A DNA stretch of 64,000 nt from Bacillota bacterium (GCA_023416585.1 JAEZHM010000075.1:1-64000); one strand, 5' to 3'; shown: positions 25,809 through 35,695, numbered from the stretch's first letter. Numbers and translations are program-made. The notes: a model not told the origin generated them from the letters alone.

Positions 25809-26894
25809 ATGCGCAGTAACAAGCATAAAAGAAAACAGAGTGTCCCTCAGATGATCGGCTATGCGCTGCTTTGCATATTATTGGTGATCATCGGCTGGCT
25901 GGGTGCCAATGTGGCAGCATTGTCCGGGCGCACATCAGAAGAAATGCGTTTGACGCCTACCCCAGCCCCATCCGCCGGGCTCATACAATTAGTGACGCAG
26001 GATCCCAGCCAACCCACGCCGACGCCGACCGAGCAGATGCTTAGCAATGGCGCCAAGGGCGCGGATGTGGAAAAGTTACAATCACGGCTGAAGGAACTTG
26101 GCTTTTATAATGGAGAGGTGGACGGGCAGTTTGGCAACGGCACAAAAGCCGCTGTCACACTCTTCCAGACACAGAACGGTCTGGAAGCCGATGGAATCGT
26201 GGGCCCCGCAACCAAGGAATTGCTGTTTTCCGACCAGGCCAAACATGTCGTCATTACCCCCACCCCGCCGCCCACGCCTACGCCTGATCCCAACAGTTCC
26301 ATCGCGGCAGGGCGCCCTATCCTCGTCAACAGAAAAAACCTCATCCCGGAGGATTTCAGCCCAAGGCAGCTGGTAAATATGCGGGAAGCTTGCCCCAGCG
26401 ATATCGTAACCATCAAGGGAAGCGAAATCCAGGGAGAAAAAGAAGCCGTGGATGCGCTGGTAACAATGCTGCGTGCCGCCCATAACGACGGGATCACCGT
26501 CTGGCAGGTGAGCGCGGGATACCGTTCTGTGGCATACCAGCAGGAACTGTTTGACAAACAGGTAGCCGCCTACATAGCGGAAGGGAAAAAGCGCGCCGAT
26601 GCCACTTCTGCCACAAAACTCACCGTGGCCGATCCTGGCGCCAGCGAGCATCACACAGGGCTGGCCTTTGATATCACGGTACCCGGCACCACCTTCAAGG
26701 GCACGCAGCAGGCGCTATGGCTCGCCGCCCACTGCTGGGACTATGGCTTTATTATCCGCTATGAAGAGGATAAGCAAAAGATCACCGGCTTTATCGCGGA
26801 GCCCTGGCACATCCGCTATGTAGGGCTCCCCCACAGCACTATCATGCGGGATCATGGCTGGGCGCTGGAAGAATATCTGGAGCAGTTGAACTGA
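25809..26894 (+). CDS. VanY-type D-alanyl-D-alanine carboxypeptidase with peptidoglycan-binding domain
   Basis: A membrane-anchored wall enzyme of 361 residues. One helix (15-38) is followed by a Thr/Pro linker, a PG_binding_1 domain (about 82-140, with GADVEKLQSRLKELGFYNG), a second Thr/Pro linker and the VanY domain (about 170-355). Zinc ligands are His281 and Asp288 in SEHHTGLAFD and His334 in EPWHIRYVG. It trims the last D-Ala from wall peptides. The ATG at 25809 is preferred over a TTG twelve bases earlier; ribosome site GGAGG. Confidence 0.93.
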   Translation: MRSNKHKRKQSVPQMIGYALLCILLVIIGWLGANVAALSGRTSEEMRLTPTPAPSAGLIQLVTQDPSQPTPTPTEQMLSNGAKGADVEKLQSRLKELGFYNGEVDGQFGNGTKAAVTLFQTQNGLEADGIVGPATKELLFSDQAKHVVITPTPPPTPTPDPNSSIAAGRPILVNRKNLIPEDFSPRQLVNMREACPSDIVTIKGSEIQGEKEAVDALVTMLRAAHNDGITVWQVSAGYRSVAYQQELFDKQVAAYIAEGKKRADATSATKLTVADPGASEHHTGLAFDITVPGTTFKGTQQALWLAAHCWDYGFIIRYEEDKQKITGFIAEPWHIRYVGLPHSTIMRDHGWALEEYLEQLN

Positions 26895-26908
26895 TATTGC
26901 ATGATATG

Positions 26909-26951
26909 AATACAGCCATCTCCCATAAAGAGGAGATGGCTGTATTTCTTT
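26909..26951 (+). terminator. Terminator after the carboxypeptidase gene
   Basis: Fifteen-base arms (26909-26923 / 26932-26946, AATACAGCCATCTCC and complement) followed by TTTCTTT-like sequence. Confidence 0.75.
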
Positions 26952-27028
26952 GCCGATTGAATGATGCTCGTTGCAGAAGGCGAACCCCCGCTGACACATA
27001 TCTGATGGCGGCATAGAGGTTAGCATGA

Positions 27029-28294
27029 TTATGAAACAAGACCGGTGCTTGAATCATCTATTACCTTATCCGGCACCTGCTTCCGCCTCGCCCACCACCT
27101 GACCCACATTACCGTTACGGACAATGCGGCGCCGGTGCTGAACCAGCCTGTCAGCATGCCGTAGAACCTGATATGGTTGAGCTCCGGGCTTCTTAATTCC
27201 TGCAGCCTGGAAGCGCCTTGCCACACCTGCCAGAAGGCTTTTTGAATGTCCTTCCACTCCACCAGGATAGCCGGCACCCATTCAGTAAAGGTATACACGG
27301 GCTCTACCAGGTAAGTGATCAACCAGGAAATCATGAGTGTAAGTACGCCGTATCCTGCCGCCAGTACCAGTATTCCAATGGTAAGGTGTGGCATGAGTTT
27401 GACAGCATACTGTCTTAACAGCCTTTGCTTATAGTCCGCAAAGAAGCGTCTGAACAGGCCGTTCCAGATGGAAAGAAGCTTGAAGAACACAGCCACGCCT
27501 GCAAAGAACAACAGCACACGGATGGGCAGCATAGCCCCCATGGCTTCCTTGCCAAGGTCGATGAGCGTTCCGCCTGCGCTCCAGTTTTCCATGGCTGTGG
27601 CAAAGGTGGAACGGGCCCCCGCGCCGGGGATGGGCTTGGCTGTTACCTGCAGCGCCTGCAGCTGGATTTCCTTGTCCCACAGATAAGCCAAGGGAACATA
27701 CGCGCCGTAATCCTCGCTGTCGCCTACTGTTTTGGTATGCCGCAATATACCGACCACGGTAAACTTGATACCAGAGACCGTCACCGTACGGCCGATAGGC
27801 TCTGAAATCTTGAAAAGAGCCAGGGCTAATTGCTCATCCAGGAGAATGATATCCGCGCCTTTTTCCAGTTCCTCAGGGTAAAATAACCGCCCAAAGTGCA
27901 GATATTGGGGCTTGAGCCGAAATGCGTTCTCGTTTAGCGCGGTGAGCCTGGCCTGCTTCGTTTCCTCCGTATCGCCTGCGAAGTTTGCTTTTTCCAGGAT
28001 GCCGCTCATGGTGTATGTCTCCATGATGCCGCTCCAGTTCTCGGCTGCGGTTTTCAGGTTATCCCACAGCGTCAGCGCGGCCTGGTTGGGCTTTGCAGCC
28101 GGCGTGTCTTCCTTGTCATCCTGTCCCCCACCCTGCTTCTGGCCTTGCTGTTGCTGGCTGTCAGCCTGCATCTGCGGTGCGGGAATAAGATATTGCAGGT
28201 TACGACCCATGGCAGTTATCTGAAATGCCGAAAGTGCGAGCACGGCGGCGCAGACGAAAAGCATCAAAAAGCCCCGTAACTTTTTTTCCTTCAT
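27029..28294 (-). CDS. MacB/FtsX-like membrane protein without an ATPase
   Basis: 421 residues with a first helix (about 8-30), an outer-face domain, and three further helices near 252-278, 305-335 and 375-398: the four-helix FtsX/MacB layout. The outer domain carries the MacB_PCD pattern: GRLFYPEELEKGADIILLDE, then GRTVTVSGIKFTVVGIL and YVPLAYL. A Gln-rich stretch follows the first helix. MacB-type proteins move or sense substrates across the envelope with a cytoplasmic ATPase, but none is encoded nearby. It lies 19 bases after the adaptor gene and ends the block. Confidence 0.7.
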   Translation of the reverse strand: MKEKKLRGFLMLFVCAAVLALSAFQITAMGRNLQYLIPAPQMQADSQQQQGQKQGGGQDDKEDTPAAKPNQAALTLWDNLKTAAENWSGIMETYTMSGILEKANFAGDTEETKQARLTALNENAFRLKPQYLHFGRLFYPEELEKGADIILLDEQLALALFKISEPIGRTVTVSGIKFTVVGILRHTKTVGDSEDYGAYVPLAYLWDKEIQLQALQVTAKPIPGAGARSTFATAMENWSAGGTLIDLGKEAMGAMLPIRVLLFFAGVAVFFKLLSIWNGLFRRFFADYKQRLLRQYAVKLMPHLTIGILVLAAGYGVLTLMISWLITYLVEPVYTFTEWVPAILVEWKDIQKAFWQVWQGASRLQELRSPELNHIRFYGMLTGWFSTGAALSVTVMWVRWWARRKQVPDKVIDDSSTGLVS

Positions 28295-28313
28295 GGCGTC
28301 TCCTTCCGGCTAC

Positions 28314-29669
28314 TCAATCAATGTATTGCATCACGGTGCAGCCGTCGGTCAGCGGCCGGTCTTCCCCGTCGGCAATCTCCTGGTAATCCATCTCCTCCTG
28401 AATGGATACCACCTTATCGCCCCGCTCCAGCACGGTAACTCTTGTTTTTACCGCCTTCATAGAGCTGGAACCCAGGAAGCCGCCCCAGTTGCGCTGGATG
28501 AGGTATACATAATCCTGACCCTCGCCCTCGTTGCGCACGGCGCTGGCGGGCACCAGTGTGGCGGAATCCTTCGCCCTGTACGTGACCGACACTTGCGTAT
28601 CGCCATCGGTGACCATACGTGTGATGCCGCCTTTAATGGAGATGATGTTCTCGGTCAACGTGATGTATGCATACTTTTTCCCGTCGCCCTCAAGCACCGT
28701 TTTTTCTATCGTTGTCCGCTCCGAGCCGTAGTCACCTGCCACGTCCACTCTGGTTCCGTCGGCGATGGCTTTCTTAAGGGATGTGATGTCTGCCCGCAAT
28801 ACCGGCACTGCGCTTTCCTGGCTCAAGGTGAAAGCTTTCTTCTTTCCATCATATGTGTCGCCGTTTTTCACATCCATGGAAACCACATACCCATCGATGG
28901 GAGCGGTAATCGTTGTCAGCTTATCTTTGCGGTTGGATAGTGCCACCATGTCGTCGGATATTACTGCCAACTCCTTCAAAAGCGCATTTCGCTCGTTGAT
29001 GTACTTGAAGGTGGAGGTTTTGACACGGGTTTTTTTGTTGTCAAACGATTTGAAGAAGGCGGCGTATGCTTCATCATAAGCGGTCTTGGCAGCCTGTACC
29101 GCCGTCACCGCCGGCAAAAGATCGTCTTTCCCGGCGGCCTGTTCCGGCCATGTGGCAATATCTTCCCCAAGGGTAATGTTAAGGCGCATCGCAAGGGTAC
29201 GAGCATCGTGCTCCGCCACATCCAGCGCGGTTTGTTTCTCCAATACATCGTCATACATGTCATTTTGACCGCTGGTTTTAGAGGCACTGCGGTTCTCCAC
29301 GTCCTTGTCCATCAATGCCTTGGCTTTCTCATCGTACTTGCCCTGCAGTTCCTTCCATTTATCCGCATAATCAGGAATGATGGCAATAAACAATGTTTCT
29401 CCAGCCCTTACGTGATGACCGGGACGAACATATACTTTATCCACCACGATGTTGCTTTTGACTGCATCGCTTAAGATATAGTCGGTCTTCTCGGGAAAGT
29501 ATACCTCCGTGTTCAGCCTGATCTTCTGCTCCAGTCTGCCGCGGCTGGCCTGTACAATCTTAATTTTGGGGGTGGTGATGGTCAGAACCGTTTTGGCAAA
29601 GAACATACACAGCGCCACCGCCACCGCAAGAATGATAAGGCCTTTTAGCGCAATCCTTTTCAGCTTCAT
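28314..29669 (-). CDS. HlyD/MFP-type efflux adaptor protein
   Basis: 451 residues: one N-terminal helix (about 8-28), a split biotinyl-lipoyl-like domain (KVYVRPGHHVRAGETLFIAI then ITAPIDGYVVSMDVKNGDTY), a long Lys/Ala/Glu-rich coiled-coil hairpin between them (about 105-240), and beta-barrel domains to the end. Such adaptors link a membrane transporter to outer layers of the envelope. It sits between sugar-type permeases and a MacB-like protein, so it may serve either. Spacing of about 20 bases on both sides suggests one operon. Confidence 0.8.
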   Translation of the reverse strand: MKLKRIALKGLIILAVAVALCMFFAKTVLTITTPKIKIVQASRGRLEQKIRLNTEVYFPEKTDYILSDAVKSNIVVDKVYVRPGHHVRAGETLFIAIIPDYADKWKELQGKYDEKAKALMDKDVENRSASKTSGQNDMYDDVLEKQTALDVAEHDARTLAMRLNITLGEDIATWPEQAAGKDDLLPAVTAVQAAKTAYDEAYAAFFKSFDNKKTRVKTSTFKYINERNALLKELAVISDDMVALSNRKDKLTTITAPIDGYVVSMDVKNGDTYDGKKKAFTLSQESAVPVLRADITSLKKAIADGTRVDVAGDYGSERTTIEKTVLEGDGKKYAYITLTENIISIKGGITRMVTDGDTQVSVTYRAKDSATLVPASAVRNEGEGQDYVYLIQRNWGGFLGSSSMKAVKTRVTVLERGDKVVSIQEEMDYQEIADGEDRPLTDGCTVMQYID

Positions 29670-29691
29670 AACCCTATTAGCTCCTCTCCCG

Positions 29692-30600
29692 CTATTTCAG
29701 CTCGCTGAGCGCAACACCCAGCAGAATATCTTCCTGGAAGTAAAAATAGATGAACAGCGCCGGTAGAATGTAAAGCGCCGCGCCGGCAAAGGCCACGTCC
29801 GCCCCCTCGATGCTCAGTTGGTTGAACATCACCGACAATGGCTGTGCGGCTGTGCTGTTGCTTAAGTACACCAGCGGCTGCTCCACCATGTTCCAGCAAT
29901 CTGCAAAGGAAAGCGCTGCGGCAGCGCCCAGGATGGGCCGGCAAACGGGGATCACCACATGGGCATAGCAGCGGAAGGTACCCGCACCGTCCATCATTCC
30001 CGCCTCCAGCAATTCGCTGGGAAGGCTGACCATGTATTGGCGCAGAAGGAAAATGTAGAAAGGCGAAAACCACATGGGCAGTATCACAGCCCAGGGCGTT
30101 TCCATCAGCCCCATCCATCGCAATGTGATCACGCTCGGCGCCATCGTTACCTGGAAGGGCAGCACCATCAGCATGAGAATGCCAAAGAACAGCGCGTCAC
30201 GGCCTTTAAAATGAAAGCGGCTCAGCGCATATGCCATCAGCGGGATTACTGCGGCCTGGCCAAGCAATATGGCCGCGGTGTATTTGGCGGAGTTCACAAA
30301 CAGCTTCAGGTATTGGGGCTCCTCGATCAGTATCTTGTAATACTGCCGCACGGAGGCCATGGCCGGGGAGACGAGCACATCCAGCCACTTGGTTTCGTCA
30401 TAGCTGCCGCGAAGCTTCAGGTACGCCTCCATCTCGCCTTTAGGGAAGAAGGAGTACAAGAACGTGAAAAAGATGGGGATCAGGATAAGTACGGCAATGA
30501 CCGACAAGAACAACACGGATACCGTCCGCCCGATTTTGAGCCGCCTGTGATGGCGCAGGGGGCGCGATACCGGCTTCACGGCAGAGGTCTGCGTTTGCAT
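29692..30600 (-). CDS. Carbohydrate-type ABC transporter permease, MalG class
   Basis: 302 residues, six expected membrane helices, with the EAA loop LLEAGMMDGAGTFRCYAHVV near 200-220 where an ATPase would dock. The N terminus is basic (RPLRHHRRLKIGR). It should form a channel with the next-upstream permease. No MalK-type ATPase is encoded in the block, so the pair must borrow a shared one if it imports. Confidence 0.88.
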   Translation of the reverse strand: MQTQTSAVKPVSRPLRHHRRLKIGRTVSVLFLSVIAVLILIPIFFTFLYSFFPKGEMEAYLKLRGSYDETKWLDVLVSPAMASVRQYYKILIEEPQYLKLFVNSAKYTAAILLGQAAVIPLMAYALSRFHFKGRDALFFGILMLMVLPFQVTMAPSVITLRWMGLMETPWAVILPMWFSPFYIFLLRQYMVSLPSELLEAGMMDGAGTFRCYAHVVIPVCRPILGAAAALSFADCWNMVEQPLVYLSNSTAAQPLSVMFNQLSIEGADVAFAGAALYILPALFIYFYFQEDILLGVALSELK

Positions 30601-30616
30601 GGCTTCTTTAACCCCC

Positions 30617-31516
30617 TTATATCTGATTGGGTGAGCGTACGGCCTTGGTCGCGTACATCATACCGAAAAGAACAAACACGATGATTGCAAAGCTATAGGC
30701 TGCAGTGGTCACATCCTGGTAATCCAGGCGCGCGAACTTGTTGTTCATGAAATGCTGGAGCGTATACACTGTATCACTGGGATAAGCGCCGCCGATGAAG
30801 TATACTTCCTTGAAAATCTTGAAGGCGTTCACCCAGGCCAGCATGAATACAAGGAACGCGGTCGGAATGAGCAGCGGCAGCGTGATCTTCGTTTCCCTCT
30901 GGAAAGCGTTGGCCCCCTCCAGACTGGCATATTCATAATACGCCTCCGGTACCGTCTGCAGCGCCGCGGCAAATATGACCACAGAGAAGCCAAGATTTTT
31001 CCAGATGTACAGGAGCACCACAGGCACACGGAGAGCGCCGCCCTCCAGCCATAACACCCGGTTCAGGCCCACCCCGTGAAGGATGCGGTTAATAACACCA
31101 CCGTAGTCGAACATCAGCAGCCATACGAGCAGCAGCGCCGAGGAAGGCATCAAGTACGGCAGCAGCAGCGCGTTGCGGAAGAACGCTCCCCTGCTTTTCA
31201 GCGTTCTCAGCATGGCGGCCAGGATAAAGGAGAACAGCCAGATCACAGGCGCGCACAGCAGTGAAAGCTCCATGGTGTTTTTTAGACCGATCCGGAACAT
31301 TTCATTCTGCCATATTTCCTTGTAGTTTTGGAACCATACAAATTTGTTTTGAAAGGTGCCGTCCGTCATGCTGTAATAAATACCCCCGATGAACGGGGCC
31401 AGGTAAAAGGCCGTCAATCCCAGCAGGCCGGGCAGCAAAAACAGCCACACGCTTTTTTTCCGCCGGAACAAATTCTTGTTCCTCCCTTCCCTTGGCAGCC
31501 GGCTGCGCTCCGTCAT
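30617..31516 (-). CDS. Carbohydrate-type ABC transporter permease, MalF/UgpA class
   Basis: About 299 residues with six expected helices, beginning LFLLPGLLGLTAFYLAPF after a basic leader. The EAA loop is EYASLEGANAFQRETKITLP. The start is uncertain: the ATG at 31516 lacks a clear ribosome site, and a TTG at 31540, eight residues earlier, has GAGAGG about 14 bases before it. It lies 16 bases upstream of its MalG-class partner, directly after the binding-protein gene. Confidence 0.85.
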   Translation of the reverse strand: MTERSRLPREGRNKNLFRRKKSVWLFLLPGLLGLTAFYLAPFIGGIYYSMTDGTFQNKFVWFQNYKEIWQNEMFRIGLKNTMELSLLCAPVIWLFSFILAAMLRTLKSRGAFFRNALLLPYLMPSSALLLVWLLMFDYGGVINRILHGVGLNRVLWLEGGALRVPVVLLYIWKNLGFSVVIFAAALQTVPEAYYEYASLEGANAFQRETKITLPLLIPTAFLVFMLAWVNAFKIFKEVYFIGGAYPSDTVYTLQHFMNNKFARLDYQDVTTAAYSFAIIVFVLFGMMYATKAVRSPNQI

Positions 31517-31548
31517 CCACACGGGGCGCAGCCGGTGCAACGTGAAAA

Positions 31549-33852
31549 TTACTGCCTCTCCAGAGTGATCATACGGATCTTCTGATCCACTTCCTTTATG
31601 AACTGGTCCAGGGACATCTGCTTCTGACGATAGCGGTCAATCAGTGTCATAACCTCCGATGTACCTTCCTTGGTGCGGTAATCCAGTACGTTGGGCGTAG
31701 CCGCATAGCACAGCGGCGCAATTTCCCGGTACTGGGCGATATTCTCCGCCGCCACCTGCCATGCGTACATGTCCTTGTTGGTGATTAGCTCCTCATAGGA
31801 TTGGATCAAGGATTCGATATCCTTTTTCTCTTCCGGTTTAGCACTTTCCAGGCGCTTTTTCGCCTTCTCCAGCTCATCCTTCCATTGCTGCACATTCTGC
31901 TCGAAGTTCGGCTGGGGCACAGGTGCGTTGTCATCCGGGAACATCATGATGTGCTGGGCAGGCTCCATATTCACCAGTGCATTTTCAATATACTTGAGGG
32001 CCATATCCGGATTCTTCGTGTTGGGATTAACGAACATCACCTGAATATATACCGGGACATGAATGGCCTCGCCGTCCTCCAAGGGAAGCATCAGAGGCTT
32101 TGAATGTTCCAGGCTCCATTTGCCACCCTGCACGTTCAGCCAGTCACCGTAATTCATGAATAGGGCTTCTCCCTCCCCGGCCGCAATTGCAAGCTTGCCC
32201 ATCGTATTATCAAACTCAGAGGGCAGCATTTCATTCAGTTCTTTTACTCTCAGTTTATCCAAAGCCTCCATGACTTTGCGGAACAAAGGCGTATTAAAGG
32301 AGAGGTCTTCGTTTTTCGCCTGGCTTTGGTGGACATACAGGTCCATCGCCAGTTGGAACATGGTTTCACCATAATCTCCCACGCCTTCCATCAACTGCAC
32401 ATTGGGATACTGGACCGATCCTTCCTCCGCCCACCAGTTCATGAAATCAACCAATTCCAAAAAGCTTTTGGGAATCCTGTCGGCAAGACCGCTTGCTTCC
32501 CATGCTTTGGGCGAAATGCTTAGGCCATAACCGTACATGTTTGTAGGCAGGGCATAGAACTTGCCGTCCCGCTGGATAACGCTTTGCAGGAAAGGATATA
32601 TTTTGGAAAGCTCCGCCACAAGCGTCTGGGAAGATGACAAATCCATGCAATACCCTTTGTCCATCAAGCCTTTGAAATCTTGATAGCTGATGTCGTAAAT
32701 ATAAATGTCGAAAGAATTGTCGCCGGAAACCATAGCCTGGGCCAGCGACTGCGGATTATCAAAATACACGCTTTGGTTAAAGATCACGGGTGTCTGGGGA
32801 TATTTTGCGGAAAAAGACATGGCTGCACGATCCATATACCCGCCATAAATCGATAGCGAGCTTACGGGCATATATTGCGGGTCGGTATTGCGCACGATCA
32901 GACCATTCCATGTATGGATGGCATACAGGCCGCCCGGCAGGATTGCTGCGGATGCCTCGTCAGCATAGTCTACAGGCACAAAGGCTGCCTGAGTAGCAGG
33001 GCCCAGCGCCTTTATAGCCATCAGCTTACTCGTGGTAGTATAATATAGCGTATCCGTCACCGTCTCGTAAACGATTCCAAACACGTTCACGTCGCCAAAG
33101 CTTCCAGACTCTTTCAGGCTGTTATCCGCCGGGTCGAACACCGCTACGGTGGGTTTAGCCGGCTCCCTCTGGCCTTCCTTGTAGGCATTTTCCATGTCAT
33201 ACACTTTTACCAGGAGCTTCCCGTCCTTGTAAGGCGTCATATCCTGCACAAAGGGCACATCAAGAACGCGCTTCTCACCTGTCGCAAGGTCATAGGATGC
33301 AAATTCCGGCTTATTATAGTCCTGATCGTTACGGATCAAGGCAAAGAGTCTGTCTCCCGCAATGCACAAGCGGTATGCATCCCGTATGTACGTGTAGGTG
33401 TCCTGCTTCTGTTCCATATTGGACCAGTCAAGCTGCACCGGAGTACCCAACACCACTTTCTCATCCTGGAAGGTAAGGGGAAACAGCTTGCCGTTCAAAC
33501 GGTTCAAACCATATAGCGTATCTCCATCGCCGACCAGGGTGGAAATCAGCGTATCCGCCTTATCGCCTATCTGCGCCACAGCTTCCTCGTAGGTGGCATA
33601 ATAGCCTGACTCCAGGCCGGAAGCCACCTTCACAGGTTTTTCCTGGCCGGGCTGCCAGGAATAGATTTCAGGGCCCCATAATGTATAAAGTGTTTCTCCT
33701 GCCGCTGCCAGCGTGGTAGAAGAATACGCTTCAATCCCCAGCTCTTTGCGCTGCTCCTCGGTAAAAAGCAACGCATCGCCAGGCGCTGCAAGCGCCCCTA
33801 TGGCCAAACATAGCATCAGTATAAAGCATAATAGACCGGTTGCCTTCTTCAT
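31549..33852 (-). CDS. Exported beta-propeller/solute-binding fusion protein 1
   Basis: 767 residues. A signal peptide (1-22, ending ALAA, no lipobox) precedes about 310 residues of repeating beta-strand text (GETLYTLWGPEIYSWQPG, GDTLYGLNRLNGKLFPL, GDRLFALI, NGLIVRNTD) that looks like a beta-propeller. From about 335 a family-1 solute-binding domain follows (MSFSAKYPQTPVIFNQ; PFLQSVIQRDGKFYALPTNM), with a charged helical hairpin near 650-710. It likely recognises a ligand for the permeases encoded next. The start at 33852 has GGAGG eight bases upstream. It is a paralogue of the protein at 35696-37990. Confidence 0.75.
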   Translation of the reverse strand: MKKATGLLCFILMLCLAIGALAAPGDALLFTEEQRKELGIEAYSSTTLAAAGETLYTLWGPEIYSWQPGQEKPVKVASGLESGYYATYEEAVAQIGDKADTLISTLVGDGDTLYGLNRLNGKLFPLTFQDEKVVLGTPVQLDWSNMEQKQDTYTYIRDAYRLCIAGDRLFALIRNDQDYNKPEFASYDLATGEKRVLDVPFVQDMTPYKDGKLLVKVYDMENAYKEGQREPAKPTVAVFDPADNSLKESGSFGDVNVFGIVYETVTDTLYYTTTSKLMAIKALGPATQAAFVPVDYADEASAAILPGGLYAIHTWNGLIVRNTDPQYMPVSSLSIYGGYMDRAAMSFSAKYPQTPVIFNQSVYFDNPQSLAQAMVSGDNSFDIYIYDISYQDFKGLMDKGYCMDLSSSQTLVAELSKIYPFLQSVIQRDGKFYALPTNMYGYGLSISPKAWEASGLADRIPKSFLELVDFMNWWAEEGSVQYPNVQLMEGVGDYGETMFQLAMDLYVHQSQAKNEDLSFNTPLFRKVMEALDKLRVKELNEMLPSEFDNTMGKLAIAAGEGEALFMNYGDWLNVQGGKWSLEHSKPLMLPLEDGEAIHVPVYIQVMFVNPNTKNPDMALKYIENALVNMEPAQHIMMFPDDNAPVPQPNFEQNVQQWKDELEKAKKRLESAKPEEKKDIESLIQSYEELITNKDMYAWQVAAENIAQYREIAPLCYAATPNVLDYRTKEGTSEVMTLIDRYRQKQMSLDQFIKEVDQKIRMITLERQ

Positions 33853-34019
33853 TGGTTTCTCCTCCATTTTTACGGCAATCATTCATTTTTCCGTATTTCA
33901 TTTGGAAAAGGCTGCCACGTTATCAGACGCGTTTTAAACACATATTGTTCCCGTGTATTTGTAAAAGATTTGTCAATATGGTTCTGATCGATATGCATCT
34001 GAAAGCTTGGATGGAGAAA

Positions 34020-35249
34020 TCAATGCTGTATATCAGTATCCTTTAGGGCATAGGCCATGCTGTAAGCAGGAACAGCAATAGCGGGAACAACCACATCGTC
34101 AGATGCAACGGCTATCGTGCCGCCATATTTCACTGAAACAGACGCTGCATGAACCGAACTCATCTCTTGGGAAAGCTGACCGCCTGCCATAACATAAGGC
34201 GCCACAAGCCTTAACCCCGTCTGCCCGGCCTCCAATACATTGCTGCTCATGACATACACCGCAGCCTCTGCTGCACTCATCTGCCTGGCATCATAGGCTT
34301 TTAAGGGTACGGCTGTTATCCAGATGGAGCTGGCCATAACGGTTGGCATAGTACCTGGCGATGTGGCAAACACGGCGGCTACGCAGACATATGCCGCCAT
34401 CGCAGCCAACGCACCGGCGATGGAGGATTTCTTCCCTGCCATGATGGAGCGGATACGCGTTTCCAGCGGGCTAACGCTTAAACACTCCATCAGCATGCCG
34501 GAAAACCGCTTACGTTCCTCCAGATCAAGAAGCGTCCGCGCATAGTTCGCACGTGCTTTGTGCCCGCATTTTTTTAGTACGCGGCGGTCGCAATCTAATT
34601 CCATATCCCGCCTGCACACGTCTGCCATGAGCCAGACCAGGGGATTGAACCAATGCAGGCATACTGCAAACAGTAAAACACGCTTTTTTAAAGCGTCCCG
34701 CCTCAGGATATGCCCGCATTCGTGGGCGATGACGAAATTCAGTTCCTGCTTGCCAAGCGTTAAGTGGCTTGGCAAAACGATCCTGGGCTTATTAATGCCG
34801 TAAGTCAGCGGGGTGGATATCCTGTCGGAAAAGTAAACGGCCACTTTGCGGGGCAGGCGCTGATCGATAAGCGCAGCTTTCAGCTCAGGTGTCATGGTCG
34901 CGGGCAGCGCTGTTTTCAGAACACGCCTCTGCCTTATTCCCATCAGCAGGAAAAAGAACGCGCAAAGCGCCACGCCGCACAGCCAGACAAAAACCAGCGG
35001 TGGTATTGGTACAGTATTAAGCGTGGGCAGGGCCGGCGATGTCATGACAGTTGGCTGCACGGCCCCTCTCACAAGCCCCGCTATGCTCAGTACGGAGGGG
35101 ATTTCCACGGGCACCAGCAGTCTGAGCAGCGCTGCAGCCCACATGGTGGAAAGAACGATTCCCGGCAGCCTGCCCCTTGAAAACATGCGCAGGAGCAGAA
35201 TGCACAGTATCATGGCGCCGCCCATGAGGCTCATTTCCAGGAAACTCAT
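34020..35249 (-). CDS. M56-family (BlaR1/MecR1-like) membrane metalloprotease
   Basis: 409 residues. Four or so helices surround a zinc-protease core: His176, Glu177 and His180 in IAHECGHILRR, with Glu217 (RDMELDCD) as the likely third ligand. After a last helix near 278-297 only about 110 outer-face residues remain, with no penicillin-binding domain, so it senses something other than beta-lactam in the classic way. On signalling, such proteases lead to loss of the partner BlaI repressor. Its ATG overlaps the blaI stop (35246-35249). Confidence 0.9.
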   Translation of the reverse strand: MSFLEMSLMGGAMILCILLLRMFSRGRLPGIVLSTMWAAALLRLLVPVEIPSVLSIAGLVRGAVQPTVMTSPALPTLNTVPIPPLVFVWLCGVALCAFFFLLMGIRQRRVLKTALPATMTPELKAALIDQRLPRKVAVYFSDRISTPLTYGINKPRIVLPSHLTLGKQELNFVIAHECGHILRRDALKKRVLLFAVCLHWFNPLVWLMADVCRRDMELDCDRRVLKKCGHKARANYARTLLDLEERKRFSGMLMECLSVSPLETRIRSIMAGKKSSIAGALAAMAAYVCVAAVFATSPGTMPTVMASSIWITAVPLKAYDARQMSAAEAAVYVMSSNVLEAGQTGLRLVAPYVMAGGQLSQEMSSVHAASVSVKYGGTIAVASDDVVVPAIAVPAYSMAYALKDTDIQH

Positions 35250-35608
35250 TCGTCCAGCTCCTCTATCATTAGGCGCAGCCGCGCGATCTCATCAGGCTTC
35301 AGCTTCTTCCCGCCCACCATGGCCGCAAACATCTGCTCGGTGGAACCGGAAAACATTCTGTTCTTTAGTTCCTCCGCCTCTTTGCGCTGCACTTCTTCCC
35401 TGCCGATCAGCGAATGGCATATGAAATTGGGCTCGCTGCGGCGAATAGCGCCCTTTTCAATGCACTTTTTGATCACGGTATAGGTGGTGTTGCGGTTCCA
35501 GCCGATGTCCGCCGCCAAAACTTTGGCGATCTGACCAGCCGGCTGGTCCCCCGCCTGCCACAACACCTCCATTACCTTCAGTTCCGATTCAAACAGCTTG
35601 ATTTCCAT
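35246..35608 (-). CDS. BlaI/MecI-family transcriptional repressor
   Basis: A 120-residue winged-helix repressor starting EIKLFESELKVMEVLWQAGD, with the recognition region IGWNRNTTYTVIKKCIEKGA. It binds paired operators as a dimer and is inactivated through the M56 protease encoded next. The ATG at 35608 has AAGGA seven bases upstream; the ATG at 35626 has none. Probable operators are at 35653-35666 (own promoter) and 38008-38023, so it likely represses itself and the neighbouring binding-protein gene. Confidence 0.92.
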   Translation of the reverse strand: MEIKLFESELKVMEVLWQAGDQPAGQIAKVLAADIGWNRNTTYTVIKKCIEKGAIRRSEPNFICHSLIGREEVQRKEAEELKNRMFSGSTEQMFAAMVGGKKLKPDEIARLRLMIEELDE

Positions 35609-35650
35609 GAAGCATTCCTTCTTCATTAACGATTGTTTTAGGGCAAGGGT

Positions 35651-35679
35651 ATACTATCACAATCGTCATTCACTGTCAA
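35651..35679 (-). promoter_or_regulatory. Promoter and operator of blaI-M56
   Basis: Minus strand TTGACA, 17 bases, TAGTAT. On the plus strand ACTAT-CACA-ATCGT (35653-35666) overlaps the -10 box and matches the 38008-38023 palindrome at 9 of its 10 outer positions. A further inverted pair ACGATTGT / ACAATCGT lies at 35629-35636 / 35659-35666. Confidence 0.65.
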
Positions 35680-35695
35680 GAATTGGATAGTTTTC

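Noticed and set aside
33853..34019. BlaI operator before fusion protein 1
   Set aside because: A TTGACA is present on the minus strand but no good -10 and no ACTAT-N4-ATAGT dyad, so this gene may be read through from blaI-M56.
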